Below the pieces are notes generated by a model. The model saw only the letters and a program-made list of their open reading frames with translations, had not been told where the DNA came from and did not search any database. A stretch of 64,000 nucleotides of DNA from Paenibacillus sp. PK3_47 (GTDB lineage: Bacteria; Bacillota; Bacilli; Paenibacillales; Paenibacillaceae). Location: assembly GCF_023520895.1 (NCBI RefSeq), contig NZ_CP026029.1, positions 5,146,001-5,210,000 on the forward strand, read 5' to 3'. Below are positions 55,212-63,822 of the stretch, piece by piece (position 1 is the first letter of the stretch; every line of letters starts with the position of its first letter). The translations under genes and the position numbers were made by a program.

Positions 55212-55652
55212 GTGTATTATGTGAACCGGAAACAAATCGAAGACATCCTTGCCCAAATTCCATTTATTACAGAAGGCCTGCGCAGTTCGGCGGCAAATTG
55301 GGACGGCAGCACCTTAACAGGGTTTATTCAGGAACGCAGCCTGCATCTGGCGATTGAGGTTGTGACTGATGTGGGCAGCTGTCTGATTGACGGATTTATT
55401 ATGCGCGATGCCGGAAGCTATGAGGATATTATTTCGATCATTCATGAAGAGCAGGTTTTCGGAGCAAGCGGAATCTACGGGGTGCTTACAGAGCTTGTAG
55501 CCCTCCGCAAACCGCTGGTGCAGGATTACTATGTATGGGACCGCAGTGTACTGCATCCGCTTACCCCCGTGCTTCCCGAGGTGCTGGAGCGTTTTGCGTC
55601 TGAAGTACGCAGATATCTTGATCAGGAGCTGGGAACCGGGGTGCAGGCATAA
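55212..55652 (+). CDS. YutE-like DUF86 (HepT-like fold) protein
   Basis: 146 residues with GTG start 7 bp after GGAGGGA. The sequence follows B. subtilis YutE: MYYVNRKQIEDIL, LHLAIEVVTDVGSCLIDGFIMRDAGSYEDII, and a C-terminal RRYLDQELG. DUF86 includes the HepT toxins, but the HepT catalytic RX4-6HXY motif is not present and no MntA-like nucleotidyltransferase is adjacent, so a toxin role is unlikely. Function unknown. Confidence 0.85.
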   Translation: MYYVNRKQIEDILAQIPFITEGLRSSAANWDGSTLTGFIQERSLHLAIEVVTDVGSCLIDGFIMRDAGSYEDIISIIHEEQVFGASGIYGVLTELVALRKPLVQDYYVWDRSVLHPLTPVLPEVLERFASEVRRYLDQELGTGVQA

Positions 55653-55710
55653 CCTGCCGGTAACTATACAATAACTGGCGGGAGCCGTGACAGAGAGGAG
55701 GCCCTTCGTG

Positions 55711-56373
55711 ATGAAAAAGGGGCAGGAAAGCGGTTCGACGAGACGGATGATTATGACGCTCCTGAAGATGAAAGGGCCGCTGACGATCGGCGCGCTGGCG
55801 GAAGAGCTGGGGATCACCGAGATGGGCGTCCGCCGCCATGTGCTCCAGCTGGAGCAGGAATCGCTTGCCAAGACGAAGATCGTCCGGCAGGCTATGGGCA
55901 GGCCCCTGCATGTCTATTCGCTGACTGAACGGGCCGAAGACCATTTTCCCAAAAGCTATCATAATCTGGCGCTAGAGCTGCTCCGGGAGCTGGATCTCGG
56001 CAGCGGCGCGGAGGCGGTCAATGTGCTGTTTGAAGGACGCCGGCGGCGGATGCTTGCCCAGTATGCCCCGATGATGGAGAACCGCAGTCTGGAGGAGCGT
56101 GTAGCCGAGCTGTCGGCCATTCAGAATTCCGGGGGATATATGGCGGAGTGGAACAAGGAAGAGGACGGAACTTATGTCATGCGGGAGTTCAACTGTCCGA
56201 TCCGCCAGGTCGCTGCACAGTACCGCAAGGCTTGCCATTGTGAGCAGAGCCTGTTCGAGGAGCTGCTGGACGCAAAGGTGATACGGAGTGAATGTATGGC
56301 AGAAGGCGGCCAGTGCTGCCGGTATGCGATTTCTCCCAGAAAAGCAGTCAAAGCCGCCACTAAATCTTCCTGA
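55711..56373 (+). CDS. Winged-helix regulator with C-terminal cysteine cluster (SufR-like)
   Basis: 220 residues from the ATG 9 bp after GAGAGGAGG (GTG 3 bp earlier is possible). Residues about 12-75 form a DeoR/ArsR-type winged helix (GALAEELGITEMGVRRHVLQLE). The C-terminus has NCPIRQVAAQYRKACHCEQ and CMAEGGQCCRYAI: the first pair is CX12C as in Fe-S-binding SufR regulators, the later cysteines deviate from the SufR spacing. It likely senses Fe-S status, oxygen or metal. No suf genes are nearby. Confidence 0.8.
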   Translation: MKKGQESGSTRRMIMTLLKMKGPLTIGALAEELGITEMGVRRHVLQLEQESLAKTKIVRQAMGRPLHVYSLTERAEDHFPKSYHNLALELLRELDLGSGAEAVNVLFEGRRRRMLAQYAPMMENRSLEERVAELSAIQNSGGYMAEWNKEEDGTYVMREFNCPIRQVAAQYRKACHCEQSLFEELLDAKVIRSECMAEGGQCCRYAISPRKAVKAATKSS

Positions 56374-56472
56374 TCAGTCACAAGACAAACTCTCCGTGCT
56401 TATGATATAGCAGAACTAGGCGATCGCCCGGATGGCGGGCAGAAGCACTGAAATCCAAAGGAGAGATTGTTG

Positions 56473-56856
56473 ATGAAAAAGGACACGAAAAGCTTGCTGT
56501 GGGGTATTCTTGCCGGTAGTGTAGCAGGTTCTGTGACAGCGCTGCTGCTGGCCCCCAAACCGGGCAAGGAACTGCGCAAGGATATTGCTGATGGTACCAC
56601 AAATGCGATTGACAAGGTGCAGGAAATTGCCGGGCAGGCCGGGGATAAAGGTGCGGAGCTGTACGGCAAGGCGAAGGATGCAGTAGAGGCCGTTGTAAGT
56701 GAAGTGAAGGAATGGAGTAAGCAGTATACAACTTCCGGAGATGCGGAGACTGCCAAGGTAAGCGGAATTGCTGCGGATGAAGAAGCTGCGGAAGAAACAG
56801 GTGCAGATGATGCGGTAGCTGCTGATGAGAGCAAGGACGGCAATAATATCGCATAA
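56473..56856 (+). CDS. YtxH-domain general-stress-type protein
   Basis: 127 residues; AAAGGAGAG upstream. The N-terminal WGILAGSVAGSVTALLLAPKPGKELRKDI is the YtxH domain, a Gly-rich single membrane helix followed by APKxGKELR. The remainder is a charged amphipathic helix (DKVQEIAGQAGDKGAEL) and an acidic, Ala-rich disordered tail. Family members in Bacillus are linked to general stress; role unknown. Confidence 0.9.
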   Translation: MKKDTKSLLWGILAGSVAGSVTALLLAPKPGKELRKDIADGTTNAIDKVQEIAGQAGDKGAELYGKAKDAVEAVVSEVKEWSKQYTTSGDAETAKVSGIAADEEAAEETGADDAVAADESKDGNNIA

Positions 56857-57084
56857 GATCCCAGGCGCGGAATTTTCCGGCGGAGGGTGAATACATCAGC
56901 CATTTTACGGCCTAGAGCCGCTTTTCGCATCCTGGCGGAAGGCGGTTCTTGTCATTCTGACAGAGCTTTCCTTGAACTGCAGCGCTAAAAGGAGTATTAT
57001 CTGCAATTGGGGCTATAGACCAGGTACACTTTGTTTCGGCCTTACATAAGCTACTCAAAACAAGTTAAAGGAAGCGGTGTGTTC

Positions 57085-57891
57085 GTGCAGCAGGCTATAG
57101 CAATATTGGACTCAGGTGTAGGGGGATTGACGGTCGTCAAGGAAGTGATGAGACAGCTCCCGCGGGAGAAAATCATCTATTTCGGCGATACTGCCAGAGC
57201 CCCGTACGGACCCCGTACGACTGAGGAAGTGAAATTGTTCACCGAACAGATCGTGGACTATTTAATTCAATTTAATCCTAAAATGATCGTCATTGCCTGT
57301 AATACAGCAACTGCAGCAGCTCTTGATTATATCTCCGCCAAGGTGTCCATGCCCGTGATCGGCGTGATCCACCCCGGGGCCCGCGCTGCGGTCAGCGCAA
57401 CCAAAACCGGCCGTGTAGGCGTAATCGGCACTGTCGGCACGATTAACAGCGGAGCGTACACTGCAGCATTGCAGGAGCTGTCCCCTTTTGTCCAGGTGGT
57501 CAGCCAGGCTTGTCCGGCGCTTGTCCCGTATGTGGAGCAAGGGCTGTTCCGCACGGCAGAAAGTGAAACAGCTGTGGCTGAATCTCTGAACGGCATGAGG
57601 TATGAGCCTATCGATACGCTTATTCTCGGCTGCACCCATTATCCGTTCCTGGTGGAGCCCATCGGCAAGGTTATGGGACCCGGAGTCAAGCTGATCAGCT
57701 CCGCTGATGAAACTGCCCGGGAGATCAGCACCATCCTGTACGAAAAAGGCAAGCTTGCCCGCGGGGATGAAAGTCCGATCCACCAGTTTTTCTGCAGCGG
57801 GGATGCCGAAATGTTCCAGAAAATTGCCCGGGACTGGCTGGGCGAGCAGATCAAGCGGACGCCTGTGGTTTGGCAGGTATCCTCGTTATAG
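57085..57891 (+). CDS. murI: Glutamate racemase
   Basis: 268 residues from the GTG 10 bp after AAAGGAAG, which gives the family length and the usual IAILDSGVGGLTV start. The two catalytic cysteines appear in VIACNTATAAAL and LILGCTHYPFL, with Asp in the DSGVGG and Asp/Tyr in YFGDTARAPYG. The enzyme makes D-glutamate for peptidoglycan in the cytoplasm. It lies directly upstream of the LysM/M14 endopeptidase gene, a cell-wall pairing. Confidence 0.95.
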   Translation: MQQAIAILDSGVGGLTVVKEVMRQLPREKIIYFGDTARAPYGPRTTEEVKLFTEQIVDYLIQFNPKMIVIACNTATAAALDYISAKVSMPVIGVIHPGARAAVSATKTGRVGVIGTVGTINSGAYTAALQELSPFVQVVSQACPALVPYVEQGLFRTAESETAVAESLNGMRYEPIDTLILGCTHYPFLVEPIGKVMGPGVKLISSADETAREISTILYEKGKLARGDESPIHQFFCSGDAEMFQKIARDWLGEQIKRTPVVWQVSSL

Positions 57892-58170
57892 GTGGATTGA
57901 ACTGAATTGAATAGGGACGGGCCGGGGAGACAATTCCCTGGCCTCTTTTTATATATATGGCTTGCGCTGTATTCTGCCAGACTATTCTCACTGTCTCCTT
58001 TTGAATACGCATACAAATTTAAGCCGGTGAGACAGAAGCCAGGTCTTTTCTTTCATGCGGGGCGGCAGAGGCTGCATACAATAGGTTATGGGCTAATGTC
58101 CCGTTGGCCCGAGGCACTGTCAGCCGGGGCCGGGAATGCCCGACACTTCAGGGCCGGGAGGATGAGAGCT

Positions 58171-59388
58171 ATGCAGCAGTATATTGCCCGCAGGGGGGAT
58201 ACCGTCAGCCGGATTGCCGCAAGGCATGGAATTACGCCGGGGCATGTCATTCAAGGAAATCCGTGGGCAGGAGAACAGCCGTATTTATACCCCGGTCAGA
58301 TCCTGTACCTGCCTTCTGCTCCGCGCAGGCGTTATTCCGTGCAGGACGGCGAGAATGCAGAGACCATTTCCGCTTTATTTGGCGTAAGCATAGAAGAGCT
58401 GGAGCGGTTTAATCCCGGAGTGGCTTCAGGCCGCGCCATCACTGCCGGCAAGGTGCTGGTTATCCCGCAGCCTGCTTCTGCACAGGTGGTTACAGTCCGC
58501 AGTGAATACGGTCCGGCAGAAGTGGAGCGGGATACCGGGCTTCTGGTGGAGAAATACCCGTTCATTAGCCGGGAGGTCATCGGTACAAGCGTGCTGGGCA
58601 AGCCGCTGCATCTGCTGAAGATCGGCAGCGGCCCCAGGGTGCTGCATGTCAACGGCGCGCTGCACGCCAATGAATGGCTGACCTCGCCATGTCTGATGTC
58701 TTTTATCGAGCAGTATGGGGCTGCATATGCCGAAGGGAAAAGCTGGCATGGCCGCAGACCAGAGGAGTGGTACCGCAACTGGACTCTGCTTGCGGTTCCG
58801 ATGGCCAACCCGGATGGAGTGGAGCTGGTGCAGGAAGGCATATTGCCTGGCCAGGCCGGCTATGAAGAGCTTATGAGCTGGAATAGCGGGCGACGCAGCT
58901 TCCGGCACTGGAAAGCTAACATCCGCGGTGTCGATCTTGGCGACCAGTTCCCCGCTCACTGGGAAGAGGAACAGGAACGGCGGGGGATCCAGGGGCCGGC
59001 GCCCAGAGACTACGGCGGACCGGCACCGCTCAGCGAGCCGGAGGCAGCAGCCCTCGCTGAGCTGGCAGAGCGGTTCCCCGGCGAGGCAGCGGTCTCCCTG
59101 CACAGCCAAGGGGGAGAAATTTACTGGAATTACCGGGGGTATGAACCGGCGGAGAGCAAGGGTCTGGCTGCAGATCTGGCGGCGGCAAGCGGCTACAGGG
59201 CTGTAGAATTGACCGGCAGTGACGCCGGTTATAAGGACTGGTTCATTCAGCGCTTCCGCAAGCCGGGCTTTACCGTGGAGCTGGGTACCGGCAAGAATCC
59301 GCTGCCGCTGGGCGATTTTGAAGACATGGCGCTGGAGACAGGCTTAATATTGGCGGATATTCTCTCTCACCGGTATTTTTTAGACTAG
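58171..59388 (+). CDS. LysM-M14 gamma-D-glutamyl-diaminopimelate peptidase (ENP1-like)
   Basis: 405 residues from the ATG 9 bp after GGGAGG. Residues about 1-50 and 55-100 are two LysM domains (YIARRGDTVSRIAARHGI, YSVQDGENAETISALFGV), peptidoglycan binders. Residues about 110-400 form a zinc carboxypeptidase M14: zinc ligands His and Glu in LHANEWLTSP and His in VSLHSQGGE; the catalytic Glu in FTVELGTGKNP. The architecture is that of Bacillus sphaericus endopeptidase I and related spore-mother-cell enzymes that cut peptide stems. No signal peptide is seen, consistent with mother-cell or lytic release. Downstream of murI by about 280 bp. Confidence 0.9.
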   Translation: MQQYIARRGDTVSRIAARHGITPGHVIQGNPWAGEQPYLYPGQILYLPSAPRRRYSVQDGENAETISALFGVSIEELERFNPGVASGRAITAGKVLVIPQPASAQVVTVRSEYGPAEVERDTGLLVEKYPFISREVIGTSVLGKPLHLLKIGSGPRVLHVNGALHANEWLTSPCLMSFIEQYGAAYAEGKSWHGRRPEEWYRNWTLLAVPMANPDGVELVQEGILPGQAGYEELMSWNSGRRSFRHWKANIRGVDLGDQFPAHWEEEQERRGIQGPAPRDYGGPAPLSEPEAAALAELAERFPGEAAVSLHSQGGEIYWNYRGYEPAESKGLAADLAAASGYRAVELTGSDAGYKDWFIQRFRKPGFTVELGTGKNPLPLGDFEDMALETGLILADILSHRYFLD

Positions 59389-59660
59389 GCAATTTGTAAC
59401 GTGATAATCTGCACCTCAATCTGTCATCCGTAAGTCTAACGGACTGTAGATCTCTTATTTCCTCTCTTTAAGGATTTATCCGTTTAAAAATCAGCGGATT
59501 GTTGATCAGGCACTTTACTCCTCAGGAGGATCATGCTGATGGAAGCCTCATAGTCTCAAACTGCTGAGCATACACGCGAATTTCCTCATCCAACAGTGAG
59601 CTGGTCCGTCCCCGGATCCTTTAAGCTCACTTTTGTTGTGTTTCAGAGGATTTCAGAAAA
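59389..59660. other. Gene-free region with a decayed TAACGGA-family palindrome
   Basis: TAACGGACT...GATCTCTTA at 59437-59457 matches the 21-nt palindrome of the 20.65 kb element, and a degenerate form lies about 50 bp further on. No complete quad element and no gene is seen. Confidence 0.5.
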
Positions 59661-59665
59661 ATAGA

Positions 59666-59694
59666 TTGACAATACTTAAAAATTTATATAAATT
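59666..59694 (+). promoter_or_regulatory. Promoter region of the ABC-2 permease operon
   Basis: TTGACA at 59666-59671 followed by a very AT-rich stretch; TAAATT lies 17 bp and TATAAA 15 bp downstream. Confidence 0.5.
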
Positions 59695-59702
59695 ACAACA
59701 AG

Positions 59703-59730
59703 CGTTTAAAACAGTCGTTTGAATTAAACG
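59703..59730. promoter_or_regulatory. Candidate TetR-family operator
   Basis: CGTTTAA (59703-59709) and TTAAACG (59724-59730) form an inverted repeat with an inner AAAC/GTTT, between the promoter and the permease start. The TetR gene is the next gene in the operon. Confidence 0.45.
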
Positions 59731-59758
59731 GAACAAATACAGTTGGGGGAACGAATTT

Positions 59759-60916
59759 ATGCTGCAGGCTTTGCGTACTCTTTTGAAAAAACCGCCGGTA
59801 ATTATAGGGATTGTTACGGCGCTTATGTTCCAGGTGATATTTAGTGTAATCTGGATGACTGCCTATTCCGGAGTCAATGACCGTACCCATGAACTGACGG
59901 TAGCTATTGTTAACGAGGATGGCGCCAAGTCACAGGCCATTGCGGACACTTTAGCTGAAATGCTTCCGTTCCATACCGTGGCGGATTTGGACAACGCCGG
60001 TGCGCTGGACCAGCTGGAGCATCATAAAGTACATATGGTACTTAACCTTCCGGCAGGATTCAGCGATCAGCTGCAGACACCGGGCTCCAAAGCGCAGATT
60101 AATTATACGATTAACGAAGCAAACCCTGTGACCATCAAAAGCATGATGCAGGGCGTCTCACAAAATGTGACCAGTATGATCAACCAGCAGGCTTCAGCGC
60201 AGGGCGTACAGGCGGTGCTGGCGGCTTCCGGTACGCCAGCCGACCAGGCCGGTGCGGCAGCGGCATCCTTGACCTCGCGCGTCGAAGGCACGACAACGAA
60301 CCTAAACCAGGTCAACGGAATGAACAACCAGATGGTTCCGATGATGATGGTGTTGGCTTCCTATGTGGGGGCAATGATCATGGGAATGAACATGCAGGGC
60401 GCTATGGGGATGCTGGCTGCAGTGCATTCACGCATGTCCCTGTTCGGAGCAAGAGTTATGATTAACATTGCTTCTGCGCTGCTGGTTTCCCTGGTGGGCT
60501 CCATGCTGATTCATGTTCTGGGCGGACAGTTTGAACAAGGCTTCTTCGCTTTCTGGATGTTCCAGGCTTTGTTCCTGTGTACTTTCATGTTCTTCTCCCA
60601 GTTCTTCGTAATTCTCTTCGGCCCAGCCGGGAGTGTCTTCAATATCATTGCGCTGTCTTTGCAGCTCGTTTCTTCCGGTGCGATGGTTCCGCGTGAGCTG
60701 CTGAACGGTTTCTACAGCGGATTGGGGCAATATCTGCCTGCGACATATGCGGTTAAAGGCATTATGAGCGTTCAGCTTGGGGGTCCCGGAGCCGGTGAAG
60801 CGGCGGGAACAATTGTAATCATTCTGGCTGTTGCTTTTGTGCTGTCCTTGCTGGTGACTCTTTTCAAAAAAGGCCGCGTTCCGGCAGCAGCACCAAGCCC
60901 GGCTGTGAACCGCTGA
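59759..60916 (+). CDS. ABC-2-type/YhgE-Pip-like membrane permease
   Basis: 385 residues; GGGGGA 10 bp upstream. One N-terminal helix (VIIGIVTALMFQVIFSVIWMT), an extracellular domain of about 150 residues starting ELTVAIVNEDGAKSQAIADTL, then five helices with LGQYLPATYAVKGIM near the end. This is the YhgE/Pip or ABC-2 layout (NEDxGxx after helix 1). No ATPase gene is adjacent. It is in an operon with a TetR regulator 68 bp downstream, the usual pairing for efflux. Substrate unknown. Confidence 0.85.
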   Translation: MLQALRTLLKKPPVIIGIVTALMFQVIFSVIWMTAYSGVNDRTHELTVAIVNEDGAKSQAIADTLAEMLPFHTVADLDNAGALDQLEHHKVHMVLNLPAGFSDQLQTPGSKAQINYTINEANPVTIKSMMQGVSQNVTSMINQQASAQGVQAVLAASGTPADQAGAAAASLTSRVEGTTTNLNQVNGMNNQMVPMMMVLASYVGAMIMGMNMQGAMGMLAAVHSRMSLFGARVMINIASALLVSLVGSMLIHVLGGQFEQGFFAFWMFQALFLCTFMFFSQFFVILFGPAGSVFNIIALSLQLVSSGAMVPRELLNGFYSGLGQYLPATYAVKGIMSVQLGGPGAGEAAGTIVIILAVAFVLSLLVTLFKKGRVPAAAPSPAVNR

Positions 60917-60984
60917 CGGAACGGTAATATCTGATGTGCAGCCCGAGGTGCGAAGCGCCCTGAATACATGGAGGAGTGAGCGGA

Positions 60985-61593
60985 ATGACGAAACGGGAGC
61001 CGGATATCAAAACGAGGATTTTGCTGGCAGCGAAGAAGCTTTTTGCCCTGCAGGGATATGACGGGACAAGCGTCCGCCAGATCTGTGACGAAGCAGGAGC
61101 TAATCTGTCGCTTGTCTCATATCATTTTGGCGGAAAAGAGAAGGTGTTCGAAGCGTTGTTTGAACGTTACTTTCTTGTACGCATTCCGGATGAGCACGAT
61201 TCTTCCATGTCACCTGTTGAAGGCCTCGTACTCATTATCAGGGAACTCATTCGGTTTACCTCCGTGGACCGGGAGATGAGCGACATTGTGCAATTGGAGA
61301 TGGCTCTGCGGACTAACCGTAACGCGGCGATGTATCCTTTTCTGGAACCCATATGGACCAGGCTGACCGGGCTGCTGCAGGCAGGGAAGGACCAGGGAAT
61401 ATTCCGGATTGATTCCGTTTCGTACAGTATGCTCATGGTGTTAAGCGTGTCTTTGTCACCGCAGCGGGCATTTAATACAAAGTTTATGGTGGATTTTGAG
61501 CAGGAGAATCCTGATCATTTGGCGGATCAGACCGTTACATTTGCTTTGAGGGGATTGGGCGTGAGCCGGCATGAATGGACAAACCGGCTGTAA
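60985..61593 (+). CDS. TetR-family transcriptional regulator
   Basis: 202 residues from the ATG 9 bp after GGAGGA (a GTG 9 bp earlier is possible). The N-terminal HTH reads TRILLAAKKLFALQGYDGTSVRQICDEAGANLSLVSYHFGGKEKVFEALF, a close TetR match. The C-terminal ligand domain is unclassified (CecR-like). It is probably an autorepressor of the permease operon through the dyad at 59.7 kb. A terminator follows. Confidence 0.93.
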   Translation: MTKREPDIKTRILLAAKKLFALQGYDGTSVRQICDEAGANLSLVSYHFGGKEKVFEALFERYFLVRIPDEHDSSMSPVEGLVLIIRELIRFTSVDREMSDIVQLEMALRTNRNAAMYPFLEPIWTRLTGLLQAGKDQGIFRIDSVSYSMLMVLSVSLSPQRAFNTKFMVDFEQENPDHLADQTVTFALRGLGVSRHEWTNRL

Positions 61594-61663
61594 ATGCTGC
61601 ACCATCGTACAAATTTGAAATAAATTTGAAACATTCACAGCAAATTTGCGTAATATATCAGCA

Positions 61664-61718
61664 AAGGGTACGGCCGCAGTCATTCCGAAAATGTGCTCCG
61701 CGGCTGTATCCTTTTTTG
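61664..61718 (+). terminator. Terminator of the permease-tetR operon
   Basis: GGGTACGGCCGC (61666-61677) pairs, with two G-U wobbles, to GCGGCTGTATCC (61700-61711), then T6. Confidence 0.85.
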
Positions 61719-61751
61719 TAAGCCAAATTATATTTTATCAGGAGGACCTTC

Positions 61752-62003
61752 ATGAAACTCAAAAAACTGCTGTCACTTAAACAATGGTCCCATATTCTCC
61801 GCAAGGCCTGGTCTTATATCATCTCTCCCCGTGTAGCGGTAGGGGACAAGCTGCTGTTCATCATTCCGGCGCTGCTGTACTGGGTGCTTCCCGATATTAT
61901 GCCTTTTATGCCGATTGACGATATTGGAGTGACCATGCTGCTGCTGGGCTGGTTCGTATCTCGGATGGATCGCAAATACGCTGCACTTCCGGCCGGAAGA
62001 TGA
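61752..62003 (+). CDS. DUF1232 (YkvA-like) small membrane protein
   Basis: 83 residues; AGGAGG before the ATG. The centre reads LLFIIPALLYWVLPDIMPFMPIDDIGVTMLLLGWFV, the DUF1232 signature (YxxxPxDxxPxxxxxDD) with Leu-Pro-Asp in place of Ser-Pro-Xaa, plus two hydrophobic segments. Function unknown. Short monocistronic gene. Confidence 0.82.
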   Translation: MKLKKLLSLKQWSHILRKAWSYIISPRVAVGDKLLFIIPALLYWVLPDIMPFMPIDDIGVTMLLLGWFVSRMDRKYAALPAGR

Positions 62004-62128
62004 AGATTTAGAGAAACTTTTCAGAACACATCCTCATCAATTTCTCGGATATGGTTGCTTTTACAGGCCACAGTCCTTAAAATAAATTATTGAGTATTTA
62101 AATTTTAGATGCCGGGAGTTGGATGAGG

Positions 62129-62431
62129 ATGAACGTCAAAATTACCCGCAATGCGGCTAAAGTTATAAAAAGAACCATGGAGCTTGAAGGGAACAGCGAA
62201 CTCAAACTGCGCGTAATGATTACACATGCTCACGGGGACCATGCCCACTACGGTCTGGATTTGGACACGCCTAAGGAGAACGATGTTGTGATCCCGACAG
62301 ACAAGGAAATCGATGTTATTCTTGACCCGAACCAGCCGCTGCTGGATGGCGTGAAGATTGATTATCTCTATCTCCCGGAAGAAGGCTTTGTCATTACTAA
62401 TCCGTCTAAAGGAAATCATGGCGATCACTAA
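62129..62431 (+). CDS. HesB/IscA-fold protein with His replacing the cluster cysteines
   Basis: 100 residues from the ATG 10 bp after GGGAG (an ATG 6 bp earlier is possible). The backbone follows A-type Fe-S carriers: MNVKITRNAAKVIK, LKLRVMI, YGLDLD, LLDGVKIDYLYLPEEGFVITNP. The family normally has three Cys, one before the YGL segment and a CGC near the end. Here there is no Cys at all; those regions read THAHGDHAHYG and KGNHGDH. Six His could form a metal site, but Fe-S transfer by thiolates is impossible. It is followed 41 bp later by the DUF1450 gene. Confidence 0.82.
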   Translation: MNVKITRNAAKVIKRTMELEGNSELKLRVMITHAHGDHAHYGLDLDTPKENDVVIPTDKEIDVILDPNQPLLDGVKIDYLYLPEEGFVITNPSKGNHGDH

Positions 62432-62472
62432 ACGGTCAGCCGGAATTTACGGACAAGAAGAAGGGTTGCTTT

Positions 62473-62712
62473 ATGGCTAACGAAATACAGATTTGTGATG
62501 AATGCAATTTTATGCGGATGAAGACGATTCTTCCCAAGCTGCGCAAGATGGCACCGGATGCCGAGATCAAGATCGGCTGCAAATCCTATTGCGGACCTTG
62601 CGGCAAACGTGCTTTTATCTATATAAACGGACGGTACATCAGCGCTCCGACCGAGGATGAGGTACTGGCAAAAGCCGAAGCTTTTGTCAAAAAACCTGTG
62701 GTTACGGAATAG
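62473..62712 (+). CDS. DUF1450 (YuzB-like) protein, thioredoxin-fold, Cys-rich
   Basis: 79 residues; AAGGG 8 bp upstream. Four Cys are arranged ICDECNF and IGCKSYCGPCGKRAF, matching DUF1450/YuzB small proteins whose fold resembles thioredoxin-like [2Fe-2S] ferredoxins. Metal or cluster binding is probable. Being next to the HesB-fold gene suggests a shared metal-related role. A terminator follows. Confidence 0.87.
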   Translation: MANEIQICDECNFMRMKTILPKLRKMAPDAEIKIGCKSYCGPCGKRAFIYINGRYISAPTEDEVLAKAEAFVKKPVVTE

Positions 62713-62731
62713 CTGCATACGGCAAGTTCAG

Positions 62732-62762
62732 GTCCCCGCATGATTATGCGGGGGCTTTTTTG
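62732..62762 (+). terminator. Terminator after the DUF1450 gene
   Basis: CCCCGCAT (62734-62741) pairs with ATGCGGGG (62746-62753), then T8. Confidence 0.92.
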
Positions 62763-62867
62763 TCAGCTGTACGCCGCCCTTCCCCGCATATTTGGGATAG
62801 TTCAGACACACATGGTATAATAGACAGGCTGTACACAAGATCTATACATAGAAGGGAATGAAGCTGT

Positions 62868-63692
62868 ATGAAGCATCTTACCGACGGGACGGTTCTGAAT
62901 AACGGTGTGGTCATGCCCTGGTTTGGTCTGGGCACATTCAAGGCGGCAGGCGCAGAGGTAGCTAATGCGGTTACGACAGCACTGGAGCTGGGTTACCGGA
63001 GTATTGATACTGCAGCCGTATACGGCAACGAAGAAGAGGTGGGGGAGTCCATTGCCGCAAGCGGTGTGGAACGGGACAGCCTGTTCGTAACAACCAAGGT
63101 CTGGAATACGGATCAGGGATATGATACAACGCTGCGCGCTTTTGATACCAGCTGCAAGAAGCTGGGGCTTGATGTGATCGACCTGTATCTGATTCACTGG
63201 CCTGGGGCGGATAAATATAAAGATACATGGCGTGCGCTGGAACGTCTGGCGGAAGAAGGCCGCGTCCGTGCTATCGGTGTCAGCAATTTTCAGATTCATC
63301 ATCTGGAGGAATTGCGCAAGGAGAGCGGCGTAGTGCCGGCTGTCAACCAGGTGGAGCTGCATCCGCGGTTCATCCAGAAGGAGCTGCATGACTACTGCGT
63401 CCGGCACGGGATTCAGATTGAAGCATGGGCGCCGCTGATGAAAGGCAGACTGCAGGACAACGAGCTGCTGCAGGGAATCGCACAGGCTCACGGCAAGACA
63501 GTATCACAGGTTATCCTGCGCTGGGAGCTGCAGAACAAGATCGTCATCATTCCTAAGTCGGTTACGCCTTCGAGAATTAAGGAGAACAGCGAGATCTTTG
63601 ATTTTGAGCTGACACAGGATGAAGTGAATGCCATCAGCGGACTGGATGCCGGAGAGCGTATCGGCACGGATCCGGACAAGCTGCTGTTCTAG
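62868..63692 (+). CDS. Aldo/keto reductase (YtbE/YvgN-like)
   Basis: 274 residues. NADPH-dependent aldo/keto reductase: catalytic Asp and Tyr in SIDTAAVYGNEE, Lys in TTKVWN, His in LIHWPG. GVSNFQIHHLEEL, NQVELHPRF and the C-terminal nucleotide-binding IPKSVTPSRIKEN are typical. It is of the 2,5-diketogluconate/methylglyoxal reductase class and reduces small carbonyls; the in vivo substrate is unknown. Monocistronic. Confidence 0.95.
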   Translation: MKHLTDGTVLNNGVVMPWFGLGTFKAAGAEVANAVTTALELGYRSIDTAAVYGNEEEVGESIAASGVERDSLFVTTKVWNTDQGYDTTLRAFDTSCKKLGLDVIDLYLIHWPGADKYKDTWRALERLAEEGRVRAIGVSNFQIHHLEELRKESGVVPAVNQVELHPRFIQKELHDYCVRHGIQIEAWAPLMKGRLQDNELLQGIAQAHGKTVSQVILRWELQNKIVIIPKSVTPSRIKENSEIFDFELTQDEVNAISGLDAGERIGTDPDKLLF

Positions 63693-63724
63693 AAACCGTA
63701 TAACCGGGTAGTGCCTGTTTAAAG

Positions 63725-63792
63725 AGAGAGATCGTTCCTTTTGAGGTGGTTGTGCAGACTTCTACTTCCTTAGAAGGGACGGTTTCTTTTTA
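63725..63792 (+). terminator. Terminator of the aldo/keto reductase gene
   Basis: GAGATCGTTCCTTTT pairs with AAGGGACGGTTTCTTTTT using several G-U pairs; long loop of about 30 nt. Confidence 0.6.
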
Positions 63793-63822
63793 ATGTGGAA
63801 AATAACGGCTCTGTATAGCTCT

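Noticed and set aside
55212-55652. HepT toxin of a HEPN-MNT toxin-antitoxin pair
   Set aside because: The catalytic RX4-6HXY motif and the MntA partner are absent; it resembles YutE.
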